From: Rhodocyclaceae bacterium
Lineage (GTDB): Bacteria; Pseudomonadota; Gammaproteobacteria; Burkholderiales; Rhodocyclaceae
Direction of reading: 5' to 3'
DNA length: 64,000 bases
Assembly (NCBI GenBank): GCA_026646875.1
Contig: JAPKHL010000001.1
Location: forward strand, 1-64,000
The position numbers and the translations under genes were made by a program. Shown here piece after piece: positions 15,115-23,978 of this stretch (position 1 is the stretch's first letter; the number at the start of each line of letters is the position of its first letter). Below the pieces are notes generated by a model. That model did not search any database, was not told where the DNA came from, and saw only the letters and a list, made by a program, of their open reading frames with translations.

Positions 15115-17054
15115 GCGGCTTCCCTGTGCAAGCCGGGCAGCGTGAGCCGGACGGCGGTCCCCTGCCCCGGTCGCGATTCGACCTGCAGCCTGCCGCCAAT
15201 GCGGTGCGCCCGTTCCTTCATGATCTTGAGTCCGACGTGCTGCTCGGACAGGTCGTCGGCGCGCGCCACCGGGTCGAAGCCGACGCCATCGTCGGTGACG
15301 GTGAGCAGGACGTCGTCGAGCCGGTGCGCCATGTGCACCTCCACCCGGCTCGCCCGTGCGTGCTTGCGGATGTTCGACAGCGATTCCTGGACGATGTGCA
15401 GGACCTGCGTCTCGTACTCCGCGGGCAGCGGCGCGCCGCTGGTATCGACGGTGAAGCGCGCGGCGATGCCGGTCTGCCCCTCGAACTTCTGCAGGGCATT
15501 GCGGATGGCGGCCTCGAGGTCGGCCTCGCGCACGCGGGTGCGGAAGTGGACCAGCAGTTCGCGCACGTCGTCGTAGCTTTCCTGCACGCCCTCGCGGATG
15601 TTCGCGGTTTCCTCGAGCGCGCCGGCGATGTCCTGCCGCCGCAGCGAATCCTCGAGGAGCTGCGCCTTGATGTTGAGGAAGGCCAGGCTCTGCGCGATCG
15701 AATCGTGCAGTTCCTGGGCCAGCAGGTTGCGCTCTTCCGAGACCGCTAGCTCGCGGTCGCGCGAGACCAGCCGCTGGTTCTCGACGGCGGCGCCAAGATG
15801 CTTGCCCAGGGTTTCGAAGAGGTGCATCTCGGCCGGACCGATCTCGCGTTCGCCGGTGAAATACAGGTTGTAGACGCCGAGCAACTGCTTCTTGAAGCGG
15901 ATGGTGAAGGCGCTCGCTGTCTGGTAGCCCTCCTGCCGGCAGGCCTGCAGGGTCATCGAGGCCGGCGGCTTGCCGATGAAGGCGACCAGCGGCACGGCGT
16001 CGCGCGCGACCTCGCCGCAGACGCACTCGCCCGAGCACATGGCGGCTTCCTTGCGGACGAATTCGTCGGAGAGGCCGTCGTGGATCAGCAGGAAGAGCTT
16101 CTGCGACTTGCTGTCGAAGAGCCGCACGGCGCCGCCCTGCGCCCCCGAGGCGCGGATCACGCGGCGGATGAAGCCCCGGCAGAGTTCCTCGAGCGAGGCG
16201 GGGTCGTTGAGGAAGGCGGCGATCTCGTAGAGCGAGGCAAGTTCGTGGTTCTTTTCCTCGAGGCTGCGGGTCTTGGCCTCGACGCGCTCCTCGAGCGTCG
16301 CGTACAGGTCCTCGAGGTGGCCGGCCATGCGGTTGAAGCCGACCGCCAGCGAGCCGAATTCGTCGCGCGCGCTGACCGGCAGGCGCACGCCGAAATCCTC
16401 GTCGGCCATGCGGCCGATGCCCTCCTGCAGCAGCCGGACCGGGCGCACCACGAGGACGAAGAAGTAATAGATGAGCGCAACGGTGCCGATCAGGGCGAGC
16501 AGCACCAGGCCGAGCTGGAAGGAGCGCAGGACATTGGTGTTGCGCGCGTAGCTCTTTTCCATCATCAGCACCAGCGCGTTGACGCTGCCGACGAACTGGC
16601 CGACGTCGATGTGGTAGCGATCGAGCAGCAGGGCGCGCTGGCGTGCGTCCGGTGACTCGATGAGGGCGACGATCAGCGGCCGCATGCGGTTCTTCCACTG
16701 CGCGTGCATCTCGTCGGCGGCGCTGCGGATCGCCTCGTCGCGCGGCATGAACAGGGGGCGCAGCGGGTCGCCGCGCTCGAGTCCGGTCTGCACGCGTTCG
16801 AACAGCGCCATTTCGGCGCGGATTTCGCTGCTCAGGGTGTTCTGCGGATCGCTGCCCTGGGTGAAGCGCTCGAGGAGATAGCCGATGCGGTAGGAGCGCA
16901 TGCGCTGGCTGCCGGCATCGTTGATCGCCGCTGCGGCGCCCTCGAGCTGCCAGGAAATGAGCAGGGTCATGCCGATCGCGGTGGTGGCGACGAGAAAGAA
17001 CACCACCAGCACGCCGATGATCTTGTTCGAGAGTTTCTGGTGGTTTTCAACCAT
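15111..17054 (-). CDS. narX: NarX-type nitrate/nitrite sensor histidine kinase
   Basis: A 647-aa sensor. TM1 (about 11-35) is followed by the P-box-like nitrate-sensing helix INDAGSQRMRSYRIGYLLER, a periplasmic four-helix region, TM2 (FQLGLVLLALIGTVALIYYFFVLVV), HAMP (RPVRLLQEGIGRMADEDFGVRLPV), a GAF-like cytoplasmic region with clustered Cys (AMCSGECVCGEV), then HisKA_3 with the phospho-His in AQELHDSIAQSLAFLNI and an HATPase domain (LSNIRKHARAS, DDGVGFD). It is the partner of narL downstream. The cysteine-containing central module matches that of NarX/NarQ proteins. Confidence 0.9.
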   Translation of the reverse strand: MVENHQKLSNKIIGVLVVFFLVATTAIGMTLLISWQLEGAAAAINDAGSQRMRSYRIGYLLERFTQGSDPQNTLSSEIRAEMALFERVQTGLERGDPLRPLFMPRDEAIRSAADEMHAQWKNRMRPLIVALIESPDARQRALLLDRYHIDVGQFVGSVNALVLMMEKSYARNTNVLRSFQLGLVLLALIGTVALIYYFFVLVVRPVRLLQEGIGRMADEDFGVRLPVSARDEFGSLAVGFNRMAGHLEDLYATLEERVEAKTRSLEEKNHELASLYEIAAFLNDPASLEELCRGFIRRVIRASGAQGGAVRLFDSKSQKLFLLIHDGLSDEFVRKEAAMCSGECVCGEVARDAVPLVAFIGKPPASMTLQACRQEGYQTASAFTIRFKKQLLGVYNLYFTGEREIGPAEMHLFETLGKHLGAAVENQRLVSRDRELAVSEERNLLAQELHDSIAQSLAFLNIKAQLLEDSLRRQDIAGALEETANIREGVQESYDDVRELLVHFRTRVREADLEAAIRNALQKFEGQTGIAARFTVDTSGAPLPAEYETQVLHIVQESLSNIRKHARASRVEVHMAHRLDDVLLTVTDDGVGFDPVARADDLSEQHVGLKIMKERAHRIGGRLQVESRPGQGTAVRLTLPGLHREAA

Positions 17055-17078
17055 GGAAGCTGTCCGGGCAACCCCGGG

Positions 17079-17107
17079 AAGATAGTCGACTCGCCGGCCT
17101 GCGACAA
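17079..17107 (-). promoter_or_regulatory. Sigma-70-type promoter for narXL
   Basis: Minus-strand TTGTCG (17107-17102), 17-bp spacer, TATCTT (17084-17079), 25-55 bp upstream of the narX start and downstream of the nar operon terminator. It would allow narXL to be expressed independently of narGHJI. Confidence 0.45.
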
Positions 17108-17153
17108 GCGGCCTCCGGCATCCGCGCCGGTTTCATTGGATTCCTCCCCACGC

Positions 17154-17187
17154 AAAAAAATCCCCCCGCCCCGAAGGGCGGAGGGAT
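17154..17187 (-). terminator. Terminator of the nar operon
   Basis: Read on the minus strand: TCCCTCCGCCC, a TTCG tetraloop, GGGCGGGGGGA, then seven T. It lies 63 bp after the narI stop and separates the structural operon from narXL. Confidence 0.9.
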
Positions 17188-17249
17188 CGTCATCGACCCG
17201 GCCGGCGGATAGGGAGAAACGCCCGCCGGGTTGAAGCCTGCGCGCAGTC

Positions 17250-17936
17250 TCAGGCGCGCTTGGTGCGGACGATCTGGTAGGCCCGGCCGAGGTAGCTGAA
17301 CGGCGCGGTCAGGATGTGCACCAGGCGGGTGAACGGGAAGATCAGGAAGACCGTCAACCCGAAGAAGATGTGGGCACGGAAGATCGGATCGACGTTCTCC
17401 AGCAGCTCCGGCTGCGGGTTGAGCAGCAGGATGCTCTTGACCCAGTCGGCCAGGGCCATCATCACGGCCGGATCGCCCTTGTTGGCGTGACCGATCGAGA
17501 ACGGCAGCGTGGCCAGGCCGAGGAGCAGCGTGACCATCAGCCAGCTGATGACGAAGGCGTCATTCTTGCGGCCGGCGGCACGGATGCGCGGATTGAACAT
17601 GCGGCGCGACCACAGCATGACGCCGCCGATCAGGCACATGGTGCCAAACACCGCACCGGCGATGATGGCGATCCACTGGTGGGCCAGATCGTTGATGCCG
17701 AGGCCCAGCCACAGGCCATGCGGCAGCACGAGACCGGCGAAGTGGCCAAGGAAGATCGACAGGATGCCGATGTGGAAGAAGTTGCTGGCGAGCAGCATGC
17801 CGGACTTCGACAGGAGCTGCGACGAGTCGGTTTTCCACGTGTACTGCTGGTTGTCGTAGCGGATCCAGCTGCCGACGACGAACACCGTCAGGCAGATGTA
17901 CGGATACACCGCGAAGAAGAATTTCATTACGGACAT
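17250..17936 (-). CDS. narI: Respiratory nitrate reductase gamma subunit (cytochrome b)
   Basis: A 228-aa inner-membrane protein with five hydrophobic helices and the paired haem-ligand histidines of NarI (NFFHIGILSIFLGHFAGL near residue 53-66 and RAHIFFGLTVFLIFPFTRLVHIL near 188-207). It takes electrons from quinol and passes them through two b haems to NarH. The start FFFAVYPYICLTVFVVGSWIRYDN is typical. It ends the operon, 10 bp after narJ, and is followed by a strong terminator. The length is normal for the family. Confidence 0.95.
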   Translation of the reverse strand: MSVMKFFFAVYPYICLTVFVVGSWIRYDNQQYTWKTDSSQLLSKSGMLLASNFFHIGILSIFLGHFAGLVLPHGLWLGLGINDLAHQWIAIIAGAVFGTMCLIGGVMLWSRRMFNPRIRAAGRKNDAFVISWLMVTLLLGLATLPFSIGHANKGDPAVMMALADWVKSILLLNPQPELLENVDPIFRAHIFFGLTVFLIFPFTRLVHILTAPFSYLGRAYQIVRTKRA

Positions 17937-17946
17937 GGGTTTCTCC

Positions 17947-18495
17947 TTAGGCCGCCAGCTTGGCGAGCGTGCCGTGATTTTCGATGACGCGGATCAGCGC
18001 GGCGTAGGGGCTCTGGAACTTCTCCAGGTTGGTCGCCAGCACGCGGAAGATCTTGGTCGCGTCGTTCAGGAAGATGCGGGCCTCGTCATGCTCGAGTTGC
18101 GAGACGAACTCGAGCATGAGCGGCAGGTAGTCCGGAATCTCGCTTTCCTCGTGCTGCAGTCCGAAGGACTTGTAGTACTCGGAAAGGTCGATCAGCGCCG
18201 GACCCCGGTTCTTGTCATCGCCGAACAGGTGGTGCGTCAGGTGCAGGCTGTGCTCGGCCACCATGTCGAAGGTGCGGACATAGTTGGCTTCGAGCTCGGT
18301 CTGGTCCTGCGTCAGCAGCCAGTCGATGAAACCGGCGATCTCCTCGCGCTCCGCGCGGGGAAACACGGCATCGCCGTCCACCACGTCGAGCATGCCGTGG
18401 ACGTCGCCGTGCTCCGCGATCAGCGCCCTGAGGTCGGACACGAGCTGCCCGCTCGGATAATCGAGCAGCTCGGCCAGCAATTTGAAGGTTTGCAT
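17947..18495 (-). CDS. narJ: Nitrate reductase assembly chaperone NarJ
   Basis: A 182-aa TorD/NarJ-family chaperone from ATG 18495. The long upstream extension in the track reads through narH in another frame. It has the family patterns FKLLAELLDYPSG, VRTFDMVAEHSLHLTHHLFGDDKNRGPALIDL and ESEIPDYLPLMLEFVS. NarJ binds NarG during molybdenum cofactor insertion and is not part of the final enzyme. It sits between narH and narI with short gaps, the standard order. It is somewhat shorter than the roughly 230-aa enterobacterial NarJ. Confidence 0.93.
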   Translation of the reverse strand: MQTFKLLAELLDYPSGQLVSDLRALIAEHGDVHGMLDVVDGDAVFPRAEREEIAGFIDWLLTQDQTELEANYVRTFDMVAEHSLHLTHHLFGDDKNRGPALIDLSEYYKSFGLQHEESEIPDYLPLMLEFVSQLEHDEARIFLNDATKIFRVLATNLEKFQSPYAALIRVIENHGTLAKLAA

Positions 18496-18509
18496 GGCCT
18501 GAGTCCTTG

Positions 18510-20081
18510 TCAGTAGTGCTCGCCGGAAGCGTCGTGCGTCGACTCGGCGAGCGGCGCCATCTGGCGCGACTCGACGGTGTCCTTGCGACGCTGCGGGAAC
18601 AGCGCGTTCGGCGAGATGCCGGTCGAGGCGTCGCTGCCGAAGGTGAAGCCGGCCTGGCCCTGGAAGCCGTAGTAGTCCTCCAGGCGCATTTCCTCCTTCG
18701 AGGTCGGGATCACGAAACGGTCCTCGTAGTTGGCGATGGCCAGGTAGCGGTACATCTCCTTGGCCATCTCCTCGCTCATGCCGACGGCGTTGAGCGGGCG
18801 CAGGTCGGCCTTGCCCTCGACGTGCACCGAGCGCTGGTAGGAGCGCATCGCGATCATGCGGTTGAGCGCGTCGACGATCGGCTGCTCCTTGCCGGCGGTG
18901 AGCAGGTTGGCGAGGTACTTGACCGGCAGGCGCATCGCCTCGGCCTTCGGAATCACGCCGTCGGACTCGGTCGGCAGGTTCTTCTGGTCGATCTGCGACT
19001 GCACCGGCGAGAGCGGCGGCACGTACCAGATCATCGGCAGCGTGCGGTACTCGGGGTGCAGCGGGAAGGCAATCTTCCACTGCACGGCCATCTTGTAGAT
19101 CGGCGATTTCTGCGCGGCGAGGATCCAGTCGGCGGAGATGCCATCCTTCTTGGCCTGCTCGATGACCTTCGGATCGAACGGATCGACGAACATGTCGAGA
19201 TGGGCCTGATAGAGGTCCTGCTCGTTGTCCGTGCTGGCGGCCTGCAGCACCTTGTCGGCGTCATACAGGATGATGCCGTTGTAACGGATGCGGCCGACGC
19301 AGGATTCGGAACAGACGGTGGGCATGCCGTTCTCGACGCGCGGGTAGCAGCCGATGCACTTCTCGGCCTTCGACGATTCCCAGTTGAAGAAGACCTTCTT
19401 GTACGGGCAGCCCGAAATGCACATGCGCCAGCCGCGGCAGCGGTCCTGGTCGGCCAGCACGATGCCGTCCTCCTCGCGCTTGTACAGCGCGCCGGACGGG
19501 CAGGAAGCGACGCAGGCCGGGTTCATGCAGTGGTTGCAGATACGCGGCAGGTACATGTGGAAGGTGTTCTCGAACTGCTTGAACATCTCCTTCTGCACGT
19601 TGGCGAAGTTCTGGTCGCGCGAACGCGAGGCGAATTCGCCGGCCAGATCGTCTTCCCAGTTCGGGCCCCACGTGACCTTGTCCATCTTCTCGCCGGTGAT
19701 CTGCGACACCGGACGGGCGGTCGGCGCGGCCTCGGAAAGCGGCGCGTTCTGCAGACGGGCGTAGTCGAAGGTGAAGGGCTCGTAGTAGTCGTCGATCTGC
19801 GGCAGGTTGGGGTTCGAGAAGATCTGGACGAGCTTCTTGAGACGACCGCCGGCCTTCAGCTCGAGCTTGCCGTTGAGCTTGGTCCAGCCGCCCTTCCACT
19901 TCTCCTGGTTTTCCCATTCCTTGGGATAACCGATGCCGGGCTTGGACTCGACGTTGTTGAACCAGACATACTCCACCCCCTTGCGGTTGGTCCAGACGTT
20001 CTTGCACGTCACGGAACAGGTGTGGCAGCCGATGCACTTGTCGAGGTTGAACACCATTGCGAATTGTGCGCGGATTTTCAT
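18510..20081 (-). CDS. narH: Respiratory nitrate reductase beta subunit (4 Fe-S clusters)
   Basis: A 523-aa iron-sulfur protein. The four cluster motifs appear in order: CIGCHTCSVTC (about 16-26), CNHCMNPACVASC, CRGWRMCISGC and CIGCYPRVENGMPTVCSESC. The Trp in the third motif (CRGWRMC) marks the 3Fe-4S cluster, as in E. coli NarH. It relays electrons from NarI haems to NarG at the cytoplasmic face of the membrane. It starts 30 bp after narG and is followed by narJ. Length and motif order are complete. Confidence 0.95.
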   Translation of the reverse strand: MKIRAQFAMVFNLDKCIGCHTCSVTCKNVWTNRKGVEYVWFNNVESKPGIGYPKEWENQEKWKGGWTKLNGKLELKAGGRLKKLVQIFSNPNLPQIDDYYEPFTFDYARLQNAPLSEAAPTARPVSQITGEKMDKVTWGPNWEDDLAGEFASRSRDQNFANVQKEMFKQFENTFHMYLPRICNHCMNPACVASCPSGALYKREEDGIVLADQDRCRGWRMCISGCPYKKVFFNWESSKAEKCIGCYPRVENGMPTVCSESCVGRIRYNGIILYDADKVLQAASTDNEQDLYQAHLDMFVDPFDPKVIEQAKKDGISADWILAAQKSPIYKMAVQWKIAFPLHPEYRTLPMIWYVPPLSPVQSQIDQKNLPTESDGVIPKAEAMRLPVKYLANLLTAGKEQPIVDALNRMIAMRSYQRSVHVEGKADLRPLNAVGMSEEMAKEMYRYLAIANYEDRFVIPTSKEEMRLEDYYGFQGQAGFTFGSDASTGISPNALFPQRRKDTVESRQMAPLAESTHDASGEHY

Positions 20082-20111
20082 ATCAAATCTCCAGTTATTC
20101 CTTGACGACGC

Positions 20112-23100
20112 TCAGCGCTTGCCGATGCCCGGGGGGTTCTGGGCGGCTTCGCGCTCCGGCGTCAGCGGACGCTCCAGCCAGTCGATGTCCTTGTCCTCGA
20201 TCTTGTGCAGGACGACCACCTCGTCGCGGTTGCAGCCGACCGTGCCGTAATAGTTGAAGCTGTAGGCCAGTTGCGCGTAGCCGCCGACCATGTTGGTCGG
20301 CTTGACGACGGTGCGGGTCACCGAGTTCAGGATGCCGCCGCGCTTGCCGGTGGTGTTCGAGCCGGGCACGTTCACGTTCTTCTCCTGCGCGTGGTACATC
20401 AGCGCCATGCCGCGCGGCACACGCTGCGAGACCACGGCACGGGCCACGGTGGCGCCGTTGGAGTTGATCGCCTCGACCCAGTCGTTGTCCTTGATGCCGA
20501 CGCTGGCCGCCTCTTCTTCCGACAGCCAGATGTACGGGCCGCCGCGGAACAGGTTGAGCATGCGCAGGTTGTCCTGGTACGACGAGTGGATGCCCCACTT
20601 GGAGTGCGGCGTGATCCACGACAGCGTCAGGTGCGGCTTCTTCTTGACGCTGGCCGGCACGTTGTTGTGCGCCTTCATGTCGACCGGCGGCTTGAACACG
20701 CAGAAGCCCTCGCCGAAGTCGAGGAACCACTCGTGATCCTGATAGAAGTGAGCGCGACCGGTCAGCGTGCGGAACGGGATGTGCTCGTGGATGTTGGTGT
20801 AGCCGGCGGTGTAGGAGACGGTTTCCGACTCGATGCCCGACCAGGTCGGCGCGGTGATGATCTTGCGCGGCTGGGCGGTGATGTCGCGGAAGGTGATCTT
20901 GTCCTCATGGCGACCGGCGTACAGGTGGTGGTGGTCGATGCCGGTCTTCTTGGACAGCGCGGACCACGACTTGTGCGCCACTTCGCCGTTGGTTTCCGGC
21001 GCCATGCGCATCACCGAGTCGCAGACGTAGATGTCTTCCTCGAGCGACGGCATGCCCTTGGAAACGCCCTCTTCCTTCACCGTGTAGTTGAGCTTCTTCA
21101 GCTCCTCGTACTCCTGATCGGTGTTCCAGTCGATGCCCTTGACGTTGTTGCCGAGCTTGAGCATCAGCGGACCGAGCGCGATGTACTTGTTGTAGGTGCT
21201 GGCGAAATCGCGCTCGACGACCTTGAGCAGCGGCATCGTCTTGCCCGGGATCGGCTCGCACTCGCCCTTCTTCCAGTCCTTGACCTCGCCGAAGGGGGTC
21301 GCCAGCTCGAACGGCGAATCGTGGTGCATCGGCAGTGCGACGACGTCCTTGCGGGTGCCCAGGTGCTTGGCGGCCAGGCCGGAGAAGACCTTGGACAGGG
21401 TGCGGAAGATCTGCCAGTCGGACTTCGATTCCCAGCCCGGGGTGACGGCTTCGCCCAGCGGGTGGATGAAGGGGTGCATGTCGGTGGTGTTGAGGTCGTT
21501 CTTCTCGTACCACGTGGCGGTCGGCAGGATGATGTCCGAATAGGCGCCGGTCGAGTTCAGGCGGAAGTTGATGTCCACCATCAGGTCGAGCTTGCCGGTC
21601 GGACCTTCCTCGCGCCACTTCACTTCCTTGCAGTCGTTGCCGGCACCGCCCTCGGACATGACACCGTTCTGGGCGCCGAGGAGGTGCTTGAGGAAGTATT
21701 CGTGACCCTTGGACGAGGTGCCGATCAGGTTGGAGCGCCAGACGATCAGGTTGCGCGGCCAGTTGACGGGGTTGTCCGGATCGGCGAAAGCGACGTCGAG
21801 CTTGCCGCCCTTGAGCTGGTCGACGATGTACTTCGAAACGCCGGCCTCATCGGTGGCGCCGTTGCGCTCGGCTTCGGCGACGAGTTCCAGCGGGTTGCGG
21901 TCGAAGTGCGGTGCCGAGGGCAGCCAGCCCATGCGCGTCGCCTTGACGTTGTAGTCGGCGAGCGAGAGGCCCTTGCTGCGGTTCTTGCCGGCCGGCGAGA
22001 GCAGGTCGTCGGCCTTCACCGTCTCGTAGCGCCACTGGTCGGTGTGGAAGTACCAGTACGACGTCGAGTTCTGATGACGCGGCGGACGCTGCCAGTCGAG
22101 GGCGAAGGCGATCGGTGCCCAGCCGGCCTGCGGACGCAGCTTCTCCTGGCCCACGTAGTGCGCCCAGCCGCCGCCGGTCTGACCGACGCAGCCGCAGATG
22201 TGCAGCAGGTTCATGATCGCCCGGTACGACATGTCGTTGTGGTACCAGTGGTTGATCGCGGCGCCCATGATGACCATCGACTTGCCCTTGGTCTTCGAGG
22301 CGTTGTCGGCGAACTCGCGGCCGGTGCGCTCGAGGTCGGCGGCCTTGACGCCGGTGTAGCGGGCAGCCCAGGCCGGGGTATAGGGCACCGAGGCATCGTC
22401 GTACGAGGTGGCGACATTGTTGCCGCCGAGACCGCGGTCGATGCCGTACTGGGCGATCTGCAGGTCGAACACGGTGGCGACGTAGACTTCCTCACCGGAG
22501 GCGAGCGTCAGCTTGCGCACCGGCACGTTCTTGTAGAGCAGTTCCTTCTCGCCCGGCACGAAGTGCGGGAAGCCGACGGAAACGACGGCGTCCTGATGGC
22601 CGACGCAGCTCAGTTCGGCCTCGGTCTCGGCCTGGCCGGCACCGGCCTTCTCGAGCAGGTTCCACTTGCCGTCCTCGCCCCAGCGGAAGCCGATCGAGCC
22701 GTTCGGCGCGATGTAGCTGTTGCTCTTGCGATCGAAGACGATGGTCTTCCACTCGGGATTGTTGGTCTCGCCGAGCGCGCCGGCGAAGTCGGAGGCACGC
22801 AGGTTGCGGTCGGTGACGTAGTCATTGCCATGCTTGCGCAGCATGACCATCATCGGGAAGTCGGTGTACTTGCGGGCGTATTCGGCGAAGTACGGATCCT
22901 GCCGGTTGATGTAGAACTCTTTCAGGGCGACGTGGCCCATGGCCAGGAAGGCAGCCGCGTCGGTGCCCTGCTTGACCGGCATCCAGAGGTCGGCGAACTT
23001 GACGTACTCGGCATAGTCCGGCGCCATCGAGACGATCTTGGTGCCCTTGTAGCGCACTTCGGTGGCGAAGTGGGCGTCCGGGGTACGGGTCATCGGCAGG

Positions 23101-23867
23101 TTGGCGCCGGTGATGATCAGGTAGGTCGAGTTGTACCAGTCGGCGGCTTCCGGCACGTCGGTCTGCTCGCCCCAGGTCTGGGGGGACGCGGCCGGCAGGT
23201 CGCAGTACCAGTCGTAGAACGAACCGCAGGGGGCGCCGATCAGCGACAGGTAGCGCGCGCCGGCGGCGTAGGAAATCATCGACATGGCGGGGATCGGCGA
23301 GAAACCGAAGATGCGGTCCGGACCCCACTTCTTAATGGTGTAGACGTTGGCGGCGGCGACGATCTCGGTCACTTCCTCCCACGTCGTGCGCACGAAGCCG
23401 CCGAGGCCGCGCACGCGCACGTACTTCTCGCGCTTGGCGTTGTCGGACTGGATGGCTTCCCAGGCCTCGACCGGATCCTTGCCGGTCTTGCGTTCGGCAC
23501 GGTAGAGGTCGAGCAGGCGGCCGCGGATCATCGGGTGCTTGATGCGGTGCGGCGAATAGAGGTACCAGGAGAACGAGGCGCCACGCTGGCAGCCGCGCGG
23601 CTCGTGGTTGGGCAGATCGTCGCGCGTGCGCGGATAGTCGGTCTGCTGCATCTCGAACGAGACGAGACCGTTCTTCACAAAGATCTTCCAGGAACAGCCG
23701 CCGGTGCAGTTCACGCCGTGCGTGGACCGCACGACCTTGTCATGACGCCAGCGGTTGCGGTAGGCGTTTTCCCAGTTGCGGTCTTCGTTGGTGACGATCC
23801 CGTGGCCATCGGCAAAGGTGCTTTTGACCTTGTCGAAAAACCGCAGTCGGTCGAGTAAGTGGCTCAT
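20112..23867 (-). CDS. narG: Respiratory nitrate reductase alpha subunit (molybdopterin)
   Basis: A 1251-aa catalytic subunit. I chose ATG 23867 (SHLLDRLRFF...) with an AAGGAG site; the track start at 23909 adds 14 implausible residues. The FS0 cluster region near residue 50 is HGVNCTGGCSWKIFVKNG, with His replacing the first Cys as in NarG. The Mo-bis-MGD domains follow, with YCDLPAASPQTWGEQTDVPE containing the expected Asp ligand region. Enzyme: nitrate to nitrite, membrane-bound, coupled to quinol oxidation through NarHI. It has no Tat signal, consistent with cytoplasmic location. A 1217-aa antisense frame over it is a codon-bias shadow. Confidence 0.96.
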   Translation of the reverse strand: MSHLLDRLRFFDKVKSTFADGHGIVTNEDRNWENAYRNRWRHDKVVRSTHGVNCTGGCSWKIFVKNGLVSFEMQQTDYPRTRDDLPNHEPRGCQRGASFSWYLYSPHRIKHPMIRGRLLDLYRAERKTGKDPVEAWEAIQSDNAKREKYVRVRGLGGFVRTTWEEVTEIVAAANVYTIKKWGPDRIFGFSPIPAMSMISYAAGARYLSLIGAPCGSFYDWYCDLPAASPQTWGEQTDVPEAADWYNSTYLIITGANLPMTRTPDAHFATEVRYKGTKIVSMAPDYAEYVKFADLWMPVKQGTDAAAFLAMGHVALKEFYINRQDPYFAEYARKYTDFPMMVMLRKHGNDYVTDRNLRASDFAGALGETNNPEWKTIVFDRKSNSYIAPNGSIGFRWGEDGKWNLLEKAGAGQAETEAELSCVGHQDAVVSVGFPHFVPGEKELLYKNVPVRKLTLASGEEVYVATVFDLQIAQYGIDRGLGGNNVATSYDDASVPYTPAWAARYTGVKAADLERTGREFADNASKTKGKSMVIMGAAINHWYHNDMSYRAIMNLLHICGCVGQTGGGWAHYVGQEKLRPQAGWAPIAFALDWQRPPRHQNSTSYWYFHTDQWRYETVKADDLLSPAGKNRSKGLSLADYNVKATRMGWLPSAPHFDRNPLELVAEAERNGATDEAGVSKYIVDQLKGGKLDVAFADPDNPVNWPRNLIVWRSNLIGTSSKGHEYFLKHLLGAQNGVMSEGGAGNDCKEVKWREEGPTGKLDLMVDINFRLNSTGAYSDIILPTATWYEKNDLNTTDMHPFIHPLGEAVTPGWESKSDWQIFRTLSKVFSGLAAKHLGTRKDVVALPMHHDSPFELATPFGEVKDWKKGECEPIPGKTMPLLKVVERDFASTYNKYIALGPLMLKLGNNVKGIDWNTDQEYEELKKLNYTVKEEGVSKGMPSLEEDIYVCDSVMRMAPETNGEVAHKSWSALSKKTGIDHHHLYAGRHEDKITFRDITAQPRKIITAPTWSGIESETVSYTAGYTNIHEHIPFRTLTGRAHFYQDHEWFLDFGEGFCVFKPPVDMKAHNNVPASVKKKPHLTLSWITPHSKWGIHSSYQDNLRMLNLFRGGPYIWLSEEEAASVGIKDNDWVEAINSNGATVARAVVSQRVPRGMALMYHAQEKNVNVPGSNTTGKRGGILNSVTRTVVKPTNMVGGYAQLAYSFNYYGTVGCNRDEVVVLHKIEDKDIDWLERPLTPEREAAQNPPGIGKR

Positions 23868-23978
23868 CTTTCGCTCCTTAAAACGGGCCCGGTTAAAGCC
23901 GGGCTCCAATTCGAAAAACAGATAGTTGCTTATTCCGTAACTGCTGTACTGATTCAGAACAACCGTGGTGGCAATTCC

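Noticed and set aside
20205-23858. 1217-aa plus-strand ORF antisense to narG
   Set aside because: It covers narG exactly and follows the antisense of its codons (low complexity, Val/Gly/Arg/His-rich); no domain is seen. High-GC shadow.
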